DNA from: Verrucomicrobiota bacterium
Lineage (GTDB): Bacteria > Verrucomicrobiota > Verrucomicrobiia > Limisphaerales > SIBE01
Length of the DNA: 64,000 nt
Reading direction: 5' to 3'
Assembly: GCA_016871515.1 (NCBI GenBank)
Contig: VHDE01000001.1
Span: 17,434 to 81,433 of the forward strand
Under the pieces are notes generated by a model. That model had not been told where the DNA came from and searched no databases. It worked only from the letters and a program-made list of their open reading frames with translations. Below, one piece after another: positions 17,458 through 26,483 of the stretch. The position numbers and the translations under genes were made by a program. How positions within the stretch are numbered: the first letter of the stretch is position 1; every line of letters starts with the position of its first letter.

Positions 17458-18795
17458 TTATCCACCCAGCGACGCTGGATCGGTCACGTCGCCCTTGTTG
17501 AAATCTACATATTCTTCCGTTAAGTCCGCCGCGTATATCACTGCGCTGAATGGGCCGAGATTCAAATTGATGTGCAGGTCAAACTCCTTGCGAGCAACCG
17601 CGGCGCAAAGCGTCTTGAATGAAGTTGCGGTTGGCTGGCCTTTCTTCAGGGAATACAACAGCTTCCTGCTCCCTGGCGCACCATAGGCCAGGTCGATTTT
17701 CTCTTCCACAATCTGAGCGGGTGAATAACCGAGGGCATCGAGGATGCGCCCCCAATTCGGATCGCCTCCGCACCAACTCGTCTTCACCAAACTGCTGTTA
17801 GCGACAGCGCGTGCCGCCGCATCCGCGTCAGCAAAAGAGCGCGCGCCGGTCACTTTCACGGTCACGAATCTCGAAACGCCCTCGCCGTCGCGCACGATCA
17901 TCTTCGCGAGTTCCAGCGTCACATGATTGAGTGCAGTTTGGAAGGTTAGCAAGTCAGAGCGACTCCTCACGCTGCCTGCTGCGAGCGCCGGATTGCCCGC
18001 TAGTCCGTTCGCCAGAAGAATCACCGTGTCATTGGTGCTCATATCTCCATCGACGGTGATCCGATTGAAGCTTTGTGCGACAGCCTCGCGCAACGCGGCT
18101 TTCAAGGTTTTGGATTCAACGGCGGCATCTGTCGTCAGGAAACAAAGCATGGTGGCGTGGAGGGGGATCGAGGCGGGGCGCGCGCCAGTAGGGCTCATCC
18201 CGGGCTGAATCATTCCAGCGCCTTTGCAAAGCCCGCCCAGCCGAACATTTCTTCCGCCTAACTGAAACTCGACCGCGACTTCTTTGGGCTTGGTATCGCT
18301 CGTCATAATCGCTTCCGCGACATGGCGCGCATTCTCAAGCGTTCCATTCAATAGTTCCGCCGCGGCCGCAATGCCCCGCTTCACATTCGTCATCGGCATC
18401 GTCACGCCGATTCGTCCGGTCGATCCGACGAGCACGTCTTCAGCTTTCAAGTTCAGTTGTCTGGCCACAAACGCGGTCATTTCTTCAGCGTCGCGCATTC
18501 CCTGTTTGCCGGTGCAAGCGTTTGCATTTCCCGAATTCACAACGATCGCCTGCGCCTTCGCTTTGCTCGCTCGCGGCACGCTGACTTTGACAGGCGCCGC
18601 GCAGACTTGGTTGGTGGTGAACATCCCTGCAACGGTCGCGGGAACATCTGAAACCATAAGAGCCAAGTCGCGCTTTCGTCCCTTGTTCGAACCTTTGCCC
18701 GTGCCAAGGCGCTTGATATCGCAAAAGACCGCTGCGGCGCGAAAACCAGCGGGGGCGTTTACTGAACCTGGAATGGCATTAAGTTTTGCAGTCAT
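17458..18795 (-). CDS. argJ: Bifunctional glutamate N-acetyltransferase / amino-acid acetyltransferase
   Basis: 445 residues from the ATG at 18795; upstream in-frame codons lack family similarity. ArgJ recycles the acetyl group from N-acetylornithine to glutamate. The precursor is self-cleaved before a conserved threonine, here T215 in HATMLCFLTTDA, downstream of KGAGMIQP (191-198). NSGNANACTG at 88-97 and the late GGDPNWGR are other family blocks. The oxyanion-hole region STGRIG is present at 125-130. No argA or argE is seen in the window, in keeping with a cyclic pathway. Next downstream is the nucleotidyltransferase gene, which starts within about 20 bases. Confidence 0.95.
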   Translation of the reverse strand: MTAKLNAIPGSVNAPAGFRAAAVFCDIKRLGTGKGSNKGRKRDLALMVSDVPATVAGMFTTNQVCAAPVKVSVPRASKAKAQAIVVNSGNANACTGKQGMRDAEEMTAFVARQLNLKAEDVLVGSTGRIGVTMPMTNVKRGIAAAAELLNGTLENARHVAEAIMTSDTKPKEVAVEFQLGGRNVRLGGLCKGAGMIQPGMSPTGARPASIPLHATMLCFLTTDAAVESKTLKAALREAVAQSFNRITVDGDMSTNDTVILLANGLAGNPALAAGSVRSRSDLLTFQTALNHVTLELAKMIVRDGEGVSRFVTVKVTGARSFADADAAARAVANSSLVKTSWCGGDPNWGRILDALGYSPAQIVEEKIDLAYGAPGSRKLLYSLKKGQPTATSFKTLCAAVARKEFDLHINLNLGPFSAVIYAADLTEEYVDFNKGDVTDPASLGG

Positions 18796-18915
18796 TAACG
18801 TCGGAAGCATTGCGATGATGCGGCCTGCAACGGAGATCGCACGGCCAAGTGGCAAAGTGAGATGGAATGAACGCAGGGACAGGAGCGCGGCGTTCAGGTG
18901 AGATCGCTACGAGCA

Positions 18916-19977
18916 TCAGATCAATCCCGTCGTTTCGGGAATACCGCACATAATGTTGAAGCTTTGAATCGCTTGGCCGCTCGTCCCCTTGACGATGTTA
19001 TCCTCGGCGCTCATCACAATAAGACGTCCCGTCCGGGGGTCCAACCGCCAGGCAATTTCGATAAAGTTGGAGCCGACCACATTCTTTGTATCCGGAAATG
19101 CCTTGCCTTCCAGAAGTCGAACAAATGGTTCGTCACAGTAGGCCGTCCGGAAACATTCCTCGATCTGACGGCTCAATGTTTCAAGCCCGGCTCCGTCGCC
19201 GAAATGTTCGCATGGCGCTAGGTATAACGTAGTGAGAATGCCGCGATTCACCGGGATCAAGTGCGGCGTGAATTGGATCACCACCGGTTCTCCGGCGGCC
19301 AGCGAAAGCTCCTGTTCAATTTCGGAGAGATGCCGATGCTTCGGCACGCCGTAAGGCCGGATGCTTTCATTGCATTCGGCGAAGAGGTAATCCAGTTCGA
19401 CTTTGCGTCCGGCGCCGCTCACACCGCTCAGAGAATCGGCGATAATGCCGGCGGGTTTAATCACCTTGCCGCGCAAGAGAGGGAGAGTTGGCAGAAGAAT
19501 ACTGGTCGGATAACACCCGGGACACGCCACAAGCGACGCATTCCGAATGGCGGAGCGGTTCACTTCGGGCAGACCATAAACTGCGCCCTTCAACAGCTCC
19601 GGCGCTGGATGATCGTGTGCATAAAATTCCTTATAAACCGCAGGGTTTTTGATGCGAAAATCTGCGCTTAAATCGATGACACGGCAGCCGAGTTGCAAAA
19701 GCGGGACGGCATATTCCGCAGCGACCCCGTGGGGCAAAGCGAGAAACACATTGTCCGCTTGTTTCGCCAGCAACTCCGCATTCGGTTCCGTAAAGCGCAG
19801 CGTCTTGGCGCGGGGAAAATACGAGAAGCGCGGAAAAACCTGACCCAGCGTCTGCCCGGCGTATTGCCGTGACGTGACCGCAACAAGATCAGCCTGCGGG
19901 TGGCCCAACAAAAGCCGGACCAAATCTTCGCCGGCGTAACCAGAGGCGCCGACAATTCCAACCTTCTTCTTTTCCAT
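18916..19977 (-). CDS. argC: N-acetyl-gamma-glutamyl-phosphate reductase
   Basis: 353 residues from the ATG at 19977; a TTG three codons earlier is possible but less likely. Reduces N-acetylglutamyl phosphate with NADPH. GIVGASGYAGEDLVRLL at 7-23 is the nucleotide-binding loop. The catalytic cysteine is C155 in ACPGCYPTS, and the active-site histidine lies in PKHRHLSEIEQ. SDSLSGVSGAGRK-type sequence (DSLSGVSGAGRK) is also present. It is the first gene of the arginine cluster and begins just beyond the rpsI terminator, so its promoter must lie in the narrow gap or transcription must read through. Confidence 0.95.
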   Translation of the reverse strand: MEKKKVGIVGASGYAGEDLVRLLLGHPQADLVAVTSRQYAGQTLGQVFPRFSYFPRAKTLRFTEPNAELLAKQADNVFLALPHGVAAEYAVPLLQLGCRVIDLSADFRIKNPAVYKEFYAHDHPAPELLKGAVYGLPEVNRSAIRNASLVACPGCYPTSILLPTLPLLRGKVIKPAGIIADSLSGVSGAGRKVELDYLFAECNESIRPYGVPKHRHLSEIEQELSLAAGEPVVIQFTPHLIPVNRGILTTLYLAPCEHFGDGAGLETLSRQIEECFRTAYCDEPFVRLLEGKAFPDTKNVVGSNFIEIAWRLDPRTGRLIVMSAEDNIVKGTSGQAIQSFNIMCGIPETTGLI

Positions 19978-19982
19978 AGTTG

Positions 19983-20019
19983 CCAAACAAAAACCCCGCT
20001 GGAGCGAACCAGCGGGGTT
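19983..20019 (-). terminator. Strong intrinsic terminator after rpsI
   Basis: An 11-bp perfect stem (aaccccgctgg / ccagcggggtt) with a 6-nt loop, followed on the minus strand by TTTTTGTTTG. It ends the rplM-rpsI transcript 18 bases past the rpsI stop. Confidence 0.9.
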
Positions 20020-20037
20020 GAAAAGCTCCCGAGCTGA

Positions 20038-20433
20038 TTATCGCTTGCTGTATTGGAAACGTTTGCGCGCTCCAGGTTGCCCGTACTTCTTGCGTTCTTT
20101 CATGCGCGGATCACGCGTGAGGAAGCCCTGCGATTTGAGGGTCGGCCGGTAATTGACATCGGCTCGCAGCAGCGCCCGCGCGATGCCGTGACGCACAGCC
20201 TCGGCCTGCCCAGTCAGCCCGCCCCCTTGGACATTCACGCGCACATCAAACTTCGCAGCGGTGTCGGTTAGTCTCAGAGGTTGCATCACGACAATGCGCT
20301 GAGCATCGATGACGAAGTAGTTGTCGAGCCCGCGCCCGTTGATCGTGATCTTTCCCGAACCCGCAGCCAGGCGCACGCGAGCTACAGCGGTCTTGCGGCG
20401 GCCCGTCCCTAAGAATTCAGTTGTTTCTGCCAT
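20038..20433 (-). CDS. rpsI: 30S ribosomal protein S9
   Basis: 131 residues. [14 protein letters not shown] near the N-terminus, [19 protein letters not shown] in the middle, and a terminal SKR, which reaches the P-site tRNA in known ribosomes. The C-terminal [25 protein letters not shown] region is the standard basic tail. It follows rplM by 36 bases in the conserved rplM-rpsI order and is closed by a strong terminator. The start ATG at 20433 is secure. Confidence 0.98.
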   Translation of the reverse strand: MAETTEFLGTGRRKTAVARVRLAAGSGKITINGRGLDNYFVIDAQRIVVMQPLRLTDTAAKFDVRVNVQGGGLTGQAEAVRHGIARALLRADVNYRPTLKSQGFLTRDPRMKERKKYGQPGARKRFQYSKR

Positions 20434-20469
20434 AGTGAAGTAAATGGGGTGAAGAGCAGGCGGTCGAAG

Positions 20470-20904
20470 CTATTGGACGATGGTCAGTGGCGCCGGCTGT
20501 TGCGCGGCGTGCGGATGCTCATTGCCCTTGTAAACTTTCAGCTTGGTAAGAAGGACACGACCGAGCCGGTTCTTGGGAATCATCCCTTTCACCGCGTGCA
20601 TGATGAGACGTTCTGGCTGGCGCGCGCGAATCTGCGCGACCGAGGCATGCTTCTCGCCGCCTTTCCACCCGGAATAGGTCATGAACTCTTTGTTTGTCTC
20701 CTTCTTGCCCGTGACTGCCACCTTTTCCGCGTTGATCACAACCACGAAGTCGCCCGCATCCAGATGGTCTGTATAGATCGGTTTGTTTTTGCCACGCAGC
20801 ACGTTGGCCACCTGCACAGCAAGCCGGCCCAAAACGACGCCATCGGCATCCACAACGTGCCATTTTCGCTGGCTCAAATCGACTTTCGGCAAATACGTTT
20901 TCAT
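20470..20904 (-). CDS. rplM: 50S ribosomal protein L13
   Basis: 144 residues from the ATG at 20904 (MKTYLPK); five codons of open frame upstream are unlikely to be used. HVVDADGVVLGRLA, DFVVVINAEKVAVTG, and the MHAVKGMIPKNRLGR block are characteristic of L13, an early-assembly 50S protein. An internal methionine-rich region shows no lesions. First gene of the rplM-rpsI operon; GAGAAGAG upstream could serve as a weak ribosome-binding site. The 66 bases upstream contain no recognised leader structure. Confidence 0.98.
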   Translation of the reverse strand: MKTYLPKVDLSQRKWHVVDADGVVLGRLAVQVANVLRGKNKPIYTDHLDAGDFVVVINAEKVAVTGKKETNKEFMTYSGWKGGEKHASVAQIRARQPERLIMHAVKGMIPKNRLGRVLLTKLKVYKGNEHPHAAQQPAPLTIVQ

Positions 20905-20970
20905 CAAAACTCTTCTCAAAGGGCGAAGAAACTAGCAAACAAGCGCCTTAAGTCAATAGTCATTTCCTTT

Positions 20971-21742
20971 TTACCCTTTTTTACATTTTTTACGAGCCTC
21001 CGATTCTCCCGGTTTGCGCCCGCCGATAATCGACCAGAGACGGTGCTTGAAAAACAAATCCACATTGACAAAGCCGCACCCGCGCAGCCAGTGCAACTGA
21101 TCGACAAACAATTCGTGGATGTCATCACCTCTGATTTTGGGCGCGCCAGCGCCATCGATATTGCGCACCTTCCACTGGTCAAAGGGGTCGCACCACGCTT
21201 GACAGTCATGCGCAAGGTTCGCCGGCACCTCATGGCGTGTCCGCTCGACGTAACGCACCCAATCGTAAAGCGTGTCGCGGTAAGCGTCGTCCCAAAGAGT
21301 GGACATCTCGTCGATGTTGAAGAACCAACCCCCAGAACGGAGCACGCTGAAGCAACGACCGTAAAGCCGGCGCTTCTCAGCGACGGCTTCCGTGAGCAGA
21401 AAGCAGATGCTGTTGGTCCAAGCCGCGAACTCCCTGGGCCCGAGCGTTTCGGACAGCTCGCGTGTTGTTTGCAAACCAGTCGCCAGAACAGTCGCGACAA
21501 AGACATCGCGTTCGGGCTCGTGCGCGCCTAACAGCCATTCGACCGACACGCCCAACACAGGAGAAAGCGGCACAAGCGCGGCAATATCCGGCGCATTCTC
21601 CCCGCGCTCTCATTTCGAAACCGCTTGCGGGCTGAGCTGGAGCGCCCGCCGCCAGATCGTTCTGTTTCAGGCCAAGTTTCTCGCGCTGCGTTCGGATGCG
21701 TTGCCCGAGTTCGTCAAGTTTGATGCCAGCGGGGGTTTGCGT
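20971..21742 (-). pseudogene. Chimeric relic: XRE regulator, cyclase-like segment, methyltransferase C-terminus
   Basis: Read from 21742 downward, the sequence starts with an XRE helix-turn-helix (GIKLDELGQRIRTQREKLGL, then KQNDLA). It shifts frame at about 21640-21655, then continues as LQLSPQAVSK, where a TGA at 21610-21612 replaces the Trp of the usual SKWERGENAPD. After VEWLLG comes a stretch resembling the start of a class III cyclase domain (RDVFVATVLATGLQTTRELS), and then, without a break, the C-terminal half of a class I methyltransferase (SVLRSGGWFFNIDEM onward). The last 200 codons are open, but the whole is best explained as decay plus an internal deletion that joined two genes. 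Domain calls are from motif recall, not a search. Confidence 0.65.
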
Positions 21743-21828
21743 TAGAAGACAACAGCTGGCGCGACAACGACGCGAGGGTTGAATCGGACTGACGCGCTGG
21801 TTGTGCGATTGGTACGCCAGTGACAGTA

Positions 21829-22854
21829 TCAGTCTCTCGGTGGACTAGGCGGCAGTAATTTCCCAATTTCGGCGACGCGCCGCAGCATCTCGGGCAATTG
21901 TTGCAATGCGAGAAGTTGCCGTTTCATCTGCCGGTCGGGCTGGGCCGGCGTTCCGAACCATTTCTCGCCCTCGCCGATATCATGCATTACCCCGGACTGT
22001 GCGGCTACCGTCACGCGACTGCCAATTTTCAAATGCCCTGCCAGGCCAACCTGGCCAGCCAACGTCACGTAATCACCGAGCTTTGTGCTGCCGGCAATGC
22101 CAGTCTGTGCCACGACCAAGCAATGTTCACCAATGACGACATTGTGCGCAATTTGAACGAGGTTATCTACCTTCGTTCCTTGCCCAATGATCGTCGGACC
22201 TAGAGCGCCACGATCAATCGTCACGTTCGCTCCAATCTCCACGTCATCATGAATAATGACATTGCCAATCTGCGGCACCTTGCGATGAATCCCGCCGTCC
22301 AGCACATAGCCGAAGCCGTCCGAGCCAATTACCGCGCCCGCATGGATGCGAACTCGGTGGCCAATGTGCGTCCGCGGATAAAGGACAACGCGAGGAAATA
22401 TGCGAACATCATCGCCCAACGCGCAGCTCGTATCGACGTAGTTGCCTCCGTGCAAGACGGTCCGCGCGCCGATGCGAACATTGTCCCCGATCATGCACTG
22501 AGGTCCAATGTGCGCCGACGGATCGATTCGAGCGGTAGAAGCAACCGTCGCCGAAGCGTGAATTCCCGGAGCGAAGATTGGTTCCGGAAAAAAAAGAGGA
22601 AGCACTTTAGCGAATGCTACCCGCGCATTGCCGACACGAATGATCACCTTCTGCGACAACTTGAAATCGCCATCCGCGAGAATCGCCGAAGCAGCGCTTT
22701 GTTCGGCGCGCAGGAAGTAAGCCTCATTCTCGGCGAATGTCAGATCGCCGGGCTTGGCGTTTGCCGCGGGTGCAAAGCCGGTCAAAGTTATTGAGGCATC
22801 TCCCAGGACTTCGCCTTGGAGTTGTTCAGCAATTTCAGCGGCGGTGAAGGGCAT
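21829..22854 (-). CDS. lpxD: UDP-3-O-acylglucosamine N-acyltransferase
   Basis: 341 residues from the ATG at 22854 (MPFTAAEIAEQLQG); 35 upstream in-frame codons are made of repeat sequence and are rejected. LpxD adds the second acyl chain during lipid A synthesis, at the cytoplasmic face of the inner membrane. The N-terminal uridine-binding domain (about 1-100) is followed by a left-handed beta-helix of hexapeptide repeats (about 105-310) with GSDGFGYV, and NLVQIAHNVVIGEH contains the catalytic-type histidine. A short helical C-terminus ends the protein. It shows that the host makes lipopolysaccharide. No lpxA, lpxC or fabZ neighbours are present. Confidence 0.94.
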   Translation of the reverse strand: MPFTAAEIAEQLQGEVLGDASITLTGFAPAANAKPGDLTFAENEAYFLRAEQSAASAILADGDFKLSQKVIIRVGNARVAFAKVLPLFFPEPIFAPGIHASATVASTARIDPSAHIGPQCMIGDNVRIGARTVLHGGNYVDTSCALGDDVRIFPRVVLYPRTHIGHRVRIHAGAVIGSDGFGYVLDGGIHRKVPQIGNVIIHDDVEIGANVTIDRGALGPTIIGQGTKVDNLVQIAHNVVIGEHCLVVAQTGIAGSTKLGDYVTLAGQVGLAGHLKIGSRVTVAAQSGVMHDIGEGEKWFGTPAQPDRQMKRQLLALQQLPEMLRRVAEIGKLLPPSPPRD

Positions 22855-22899
22855 ATCAGAAGTGTGTGACAGAAGCAGAGACCATGACTCTGGTGCATA

Positions 22900-23022
22900 C
22901 AGCCCCTCTCCCCATCGGATGGGGCGAGGGAAAGTTTTTGCGTAATCGAATCGATTCAAACTTATCTAAGGCAGACGCGCCCGCCTCTTTTCCGTCGCCC
23001 CATCCGATGGGGAGAGGGGCTG
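22900..23022. repeat. Nested palindromic element with ccccatcggatgggg core
   Basis: Two 31-bp arms (22900-22930 and 22992-23022) are almost exact complements. Each arm itself contains the palindrome ccccatcggatgggg. The inner 60 bases are AT-richer. A second, related element is at 36381-36499. It lies upstream of lpxD and of the divergent oxidoreductase gene. Confidence 0.9.
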
Positions 23023-23221
23023 CCTTTTGCCTTCGCCAGCCACAGTTCACAAGGAGGTTCATGGGGGCGGCAAGTCGGATGCGGACGTTCATCAGAGCAA
23101 AAATCCTGGCTGGCAAAGCTAAGGACTGGCAAGAGGCCGTCCCATTCAAGTCACACGTTGACTTGAAAAACGAAGGTCACTATAAAGTCCGCGTTACCTA
23201 ATTCAACACCTACTTTAAATT

Positions 23222-24382
23222 ATGGCGAAAACATTGCGCGTCGGGATGATCGGCTACCGATTCATGGGGAAGGCACATTCGAATGGGTGGCGGCAAGCCC
23301 CCCATTTCTTTCCGCTGCAAGCGAATGTCGAGCTTCACACCATTTGTGGCCGTGACCCCGCGGCAGTGGAATCCGCTCGCGCGCAATTAGGTTGGCAACA
23401 CACTTCGACCGATTGGCGCGCTGTCGTCAACTCGCCTGACATCGACATTGTGGATGTCAATACACCGAACGATTCGCACGCCGAAATCGCCATCGCCGCC
23501 GCTCAAGCGGGCAAGCATGTTCTTTGCGAGAAACCGCTCGCGATGAATGTCGCGGAGTGCAAAGAGATGCTGGCCGTGGCCAAAAAGGCCAAGATCGTGC
23601 ATATGGTTTGCCACAATTACCGCCGCATTCCAGCGATCGCGCACGCAAAAAAAATGATTGAAGAAGGGGCTCTGGGTGAGATTTATCATTATTACGCCCG
23701 CTATGCGCAGGATTGGATCGTCGATCCCAATTTCCCTTTGGTTTGGCGTTTGCAGAAAGGCGTGAGCGGCAGCGGCACGCATGGTGATATCAACGCTCAC
23801 ATTATTGATCTCGCGCGCTATCTCGTTGGCGAATTCAAAGAGGTCTGCGGTCTGATGCACACGTTCATCAAAGAGCGGCCTATTATGGATCAAAGCGGCA
23901 AAGGTGACGGGCTGGGCGCCAAGGCGGCTCGAAAAATGGGGAAAGTCACTGTGGATGATGCCTCAATGTTTATCGGCCGCTTTTCGAACGGAGCGCTCGC
24001 CAATCTGGAGGCGACGCGTTTTGCTCTCGGTCGCAAGAATCACATCGAACTCGAAATCAATGGATCGAAAGGGTCGCTTCATTTCGACTTCGAAGATATG
24101 AACCGGTTGAAGTTCTTCGACAATACCGACCCGAACGACCGCCAAGGTTTCCGCGACATTCTTGTTACCCAACCGGGCGCGCATCCCTACTTCGGGCAAT
24201 GGTGGCCACCGGGCCATATCATCGGTTACGAACATACGTTCGTGCATACGATTGCCGACTTCGTCAACGCATGCGTCGCCGGAAAAGCCGTTCAACCGAC
24301 CTTCGAAGACGGGATGAAGAATCAACGCGTCCTCGAAGCTGCGGAAGAATCTGCGAAAAAGCGGCAATGGGTGAAGGTGTAA
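23222..24382 (+). CDS. Gfo/Idh/MocA family oxidoreductase
   Basis: 386 residues. NAD(P)-dependent sugar or polyol dehydrogenase family. The Rossmann domain begins LRVGMIGYRFMGKAHSNGW (about 5-23), then VDVNTPNDSHAEIA, and the signature CEKPLAMN with the catalytic-region lysine (about 98-105). The C-terminal GFO domain contains GTHGDINAHIIDLARYLVGEF, where H and D lie at the expected active-site positions. No export signal, so probably cytosolic. It is followed by its own terminator and then by a second paralogous family member. The natural substrate is unknown. Confidence 0.9.
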   Translation: MAKTLRVGMIGYRFMGKAHSNGWRQAPHFFPLQANVELHTICGRDPAAVESARAQLGWQHTSTDWRAVVNSPDIDIVDVNTPNDSHAEIAIAAAQAGKHVLCEKPLAMNVAECKEMLAVAKKAKIVHMVCHNYRRIPAIAHAKKMIEEGALGEIYHYYARYAQDWIVDPNFPLVWRLQKGVSGSGTHGDINAHIIDLARYLVGEFKEVCGLMHTFIKERPIMDQSGKGDGLGAKAARKMGKVTVDDASMFIGRFSNGALANLEATRFALGRKNHIELEINGSKGSLHFDFEDMNRLKFFDNTDPNDRQGFRDILVTQPGAHPYFGQWWPPGHIIGYEHTFVHTIADFVNACVAGKAVQPTFEDGMKNQRVLEAAEESAKKRQWVKV

Positions 24383-24403
24383 TCTGAACCAACGAATTCT
24401 GCC

Positions 24404-24436
24404 GAGGGACGGCGCCAGGCCGTCCCTCACTTTTTG
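24404..24436 (+). terminator. Intrinsic terminator after the first oxidoreductase
   Basis: A 10-bp stem, gagggacggc / gccgtccctc, with a 5-nt loop, followed by ACTTTTT. It lies 22 bases past the stop. Confidence 0.8.
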
Positions 24437-24461
24437 GAACTGCCACTTCTAGATTTGTGTC

Positions 24462-25547
24462 ATGAAAACCATTGGTGTCGCCATTATTGGCTGCGGCGGA
24501 ATTACGCTGCAGAATCATCTGCCGGGCCTTGCTCTCTGCCCAGAGGCCCGGGTCGTCGCGTTGTGCGACAACGATGCCGCCGTTCTGCAGCGTGCCAGCG
24601 AACAGAGCGGGATCAAGGCCTGTTTTAGTGATTATAAGGAGGCGATTCATCGCGATGATGTTCATGCTGTGATCATCGCGACGCCGAATGTTCTGCACGG
24701 ACCGATTGCTTTAGCCGCTGTTGCAGCGGGCAAACATGTCCTTTGCGAGAAACCGATAGCCATGAACCTGGCCGAAGCGGTCGAAATGTACCGGGCCGCG
24801 GAAGCAGCGCGTGTCCGGCACATGACCGCGTTTACATACCGGTTTGTTCCCGCTTTCCGGTACCTGTTGCATTTGGTGCAGGCGGGCGCCATCGGCCAGC
24901 CTTATCATTTCCGCGTGCAACGATTTCAGGACTGGGGCACGCGAGCCGTCGGCTGGCGGCAGGTCAAGAAGTTGGCCAGCACAGGTGAACTCGGCGATAT
25001 GCTCTCGCATCGGATCGATTATGCCCATGCTTTGATGGGCCATATCAAAACGCTCGTTGCGGACCTTCATCGTTTTCATGACGTGCGCGAAGGACAAGTT
25101 TCTGATTTGGAAGATTGGGTGGCGATCATTGCGCGGTTTGCTGCTGGAGGAACCGGCGTGATGGAAAGCAGCAAAGTTTGCACAGGCCGCGGCGAAAGCG
25201 CGCGCAGCCAGGACTATTGCGAAGTCAACGGCAGCGAAGCGTCGCTGGTCTATTGCATGGGGCAAAAGCCGGAGCTGCAAATTGGGCGTCGCGGCCAGAG
25301 CACGTTGGAACCTCTGCCAGTGCCGAAAGAATTTCTGGTTTGGCCCGGCTCGCCGCGCGATCCAAGCCGGGGTGATCCACTGTTTGCTTTTCGGTACGAT
25401 CAAAACTTCGAATTCATTGATGCTATCTTGAATCAACGTCCTTGTGTGCCGTCGTTTCTTGACGGTGCGCGGGCGCAAGCGGTCATCGATGTCACGGTGC
25501 AATCGGCGAATGAGAAACGCTGGGTGGAAGTGCCCGTGGTAACGTAA
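24462..25547 (+). CDS. Gfo/Idh/MocA family oxidoreductase
   Basis: 361 residues. IGVAIIGCGGITLQNHLPGL at 4-23 is the nucleotide-binding loop, ATPNVLHGPIA follows, and CEKPIAMN is the family signature at about 95-102. The C-terminal part has GELGDMLSHRIDYAHALMG with the catalytic-type His. It is only distantly similar to the preceding gene, so this is not a recent duplication. With the SDR gene 138 bases downstream on the same strand it may form a carbohydrate-oxidation group. A palindromic element lies between this gene and the SDR, so cotranscription is uncertain. Substrate unknown. Confidence 0.9.
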   Translation: MKTIGVAIIGCGGITLQNHLPGLALCPEARVVALCDNDAAVLQRASEQSGIKACFSDYKEAIHRDDVHAVIIATPNVLHGPIALAAVAAGKHVLCEKPIAMNLAEAVEMYRAAEAARVRHMTAFTYRFVPAFRYLLHLVQAGAIGQPYHFRVQRFQDWGTRAVGWRQVKKLASTGELGDMLSHRIDYAHALMGHIKTLVADLHRFHDVREGQVSDLEDWVAIIARFAAGGTGVMESSKVCTGRGESARSQDYCEVNGSEASLVYCMGQKPELQIGRRGQSTLEPLPVPKEFLVWPGSPRDPSRGDPLFAFRYDQNFEFIDAILNQRPCVPSFLDGARAQAVIDVTVQSANEKRWVEVPVVT

Positions 25548-25621
25548 TGCGAGCGAAAGGATTGGCATGCAATGAGGGTTAACCTCCTCGCCGAAGAGTC
25601 GCCAACGCGCGCTTTGACCCC

Positions 25622-25646
25622 TAACGCAGAGTTTCACTCTGCGTTA
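25622..25646. repeat. Stem-loop repeat (taacgcagag-tttca-ctctgcgtta)
   Basis: A perfect 10-bp stem and 5-nt loop. It shares the AGAGTTTCAyTCTG core with 30338-30372 and is related to 2036-2075. No T-tract follows. Confidence 0.75.
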
Positions 25647-25685
25647 CGGCGCCTGGATGATGCGCCTGAATATTACGATTAATTT

Positions 25686-26399
25686 ATGAACAAAGTCGCG
25701 GTCATTACGGGCGCGGGCAGCGGTGTCGGACAAGCCGTGGCCGTCGCATTAGCCAAACAAGGATGGAAAATCTGTGTCATCGGGCGAAGAGAAGCGGCTT
25801 TGCACGAAACAGCCAAACTCGCCTTGCAATATTATTCCGATGATTGGCTGGTTTGCCCGTGTGATATCGGCAAAGCGGCCGCGGTGACAAAGCTAGCCAA
25901 GCTCGTCCTCAAGAAATTTGGCGGGGTACAAGTCCTGGTGAACGCTGCGGGCACGAACACGCCGAAACGGAGCCTGCAGGTGTTGTCGCCGGACGATTAC
26001 CACCGCCTGATCGACACGAACCTGAACGGCGCCTATTACTTTATTCAAGCGTTTCTCCCATCGATGCGGCAGCAAAAGTCTGGGACGATCGTCAACATCG
26101 GTTCCGATGCGGGCGTTCAAGCGAGCGCCAAATCGGGGCCTGCTTATGTCATGTCCAAATTCGGCTTGCGCGGTTTGACGCAATCCATCAACGCTGAAGA
26201 GCGGGCGAACGGCATTCGCGCCTGCTCCATCTTGCCGGGCGATATTGATACACCTCTGCTCGAGAGGCGTCCCGAACCCCCTTCCGCGGAGGCGCGAACG
26301 AAGATGCTCAAGGCTGAAGATGTCGCGGAATGTGTTTTGCTGGCGATTAACTTGCCGCCCCGCGCCATCGTTGAAGAGATCATGATTCGGCCGCGGTGA
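25686..26399 (+). CDS. Short-chain dehydrogenase/reductase (SDR)
   Basis: 237 residues, classical SDR size. The cofactor loop TGAGSGVG is at 8-15, NAAG at about 87-90, the catalytic Ser lies in IVNIGSDAG, and the active-site pair is YVMSK (Y...K) near 150-154. The basic residue after the glycine loop (GRRE) suggests NADP(H). The C-terminus is short and complete. It follows two Gfo/Idh/MocA genes on the same strand, consistent with a sugar or polyol pathway, but the substrate cannot be read from the sequence. Confidence 0.9.
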   Translation: MNKVAVITGAGSGVGQAVAVALAKQGWKICVIGRREAALHETAKLALQYYSDDWLVCPCDIGKAAAVTKLAKLVLKKFGGVQVLVNAAGTNTPKRSLQVLSPDDYHRLIDTNLNGAYYFIQAFLPSMRQQKSGTIVNIGSDAGVQASAKSGPAYVMSKFGLRGLTQSINAEERANGIRACSILPGDIDTPLLERRPEPPSAEARTKMLKAEDVAECVLLAINLPPRAIVEEIMIRPR

Positions 26400-26483
26400 A
26401 TTGGGCGGATGGGTTTTCCAACGCTTCGCCTGCCCCTTGCATAATAGAGCGGAGGCAAAGCTTGGCAGCCGTTACGTGACCCT

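Noticed and set aside
21610-21612. TGA in the regulator relic as another selenocysteine codon
   Set aside because: It stands at a conserved Trp, not Cys, and a frameshift lies just upstream, so this is decay.
23061-23201. Possible 46-codon gene (MGAASRMRTFIRAKILAGK...) with an upstream AGGAGG
   Set aside because: The start is part of the AGGTTCATGG repeat decamer, the spacing to AGGAGG is too short, and I recognise no family. The frame is open further upstream only through a palindrome.
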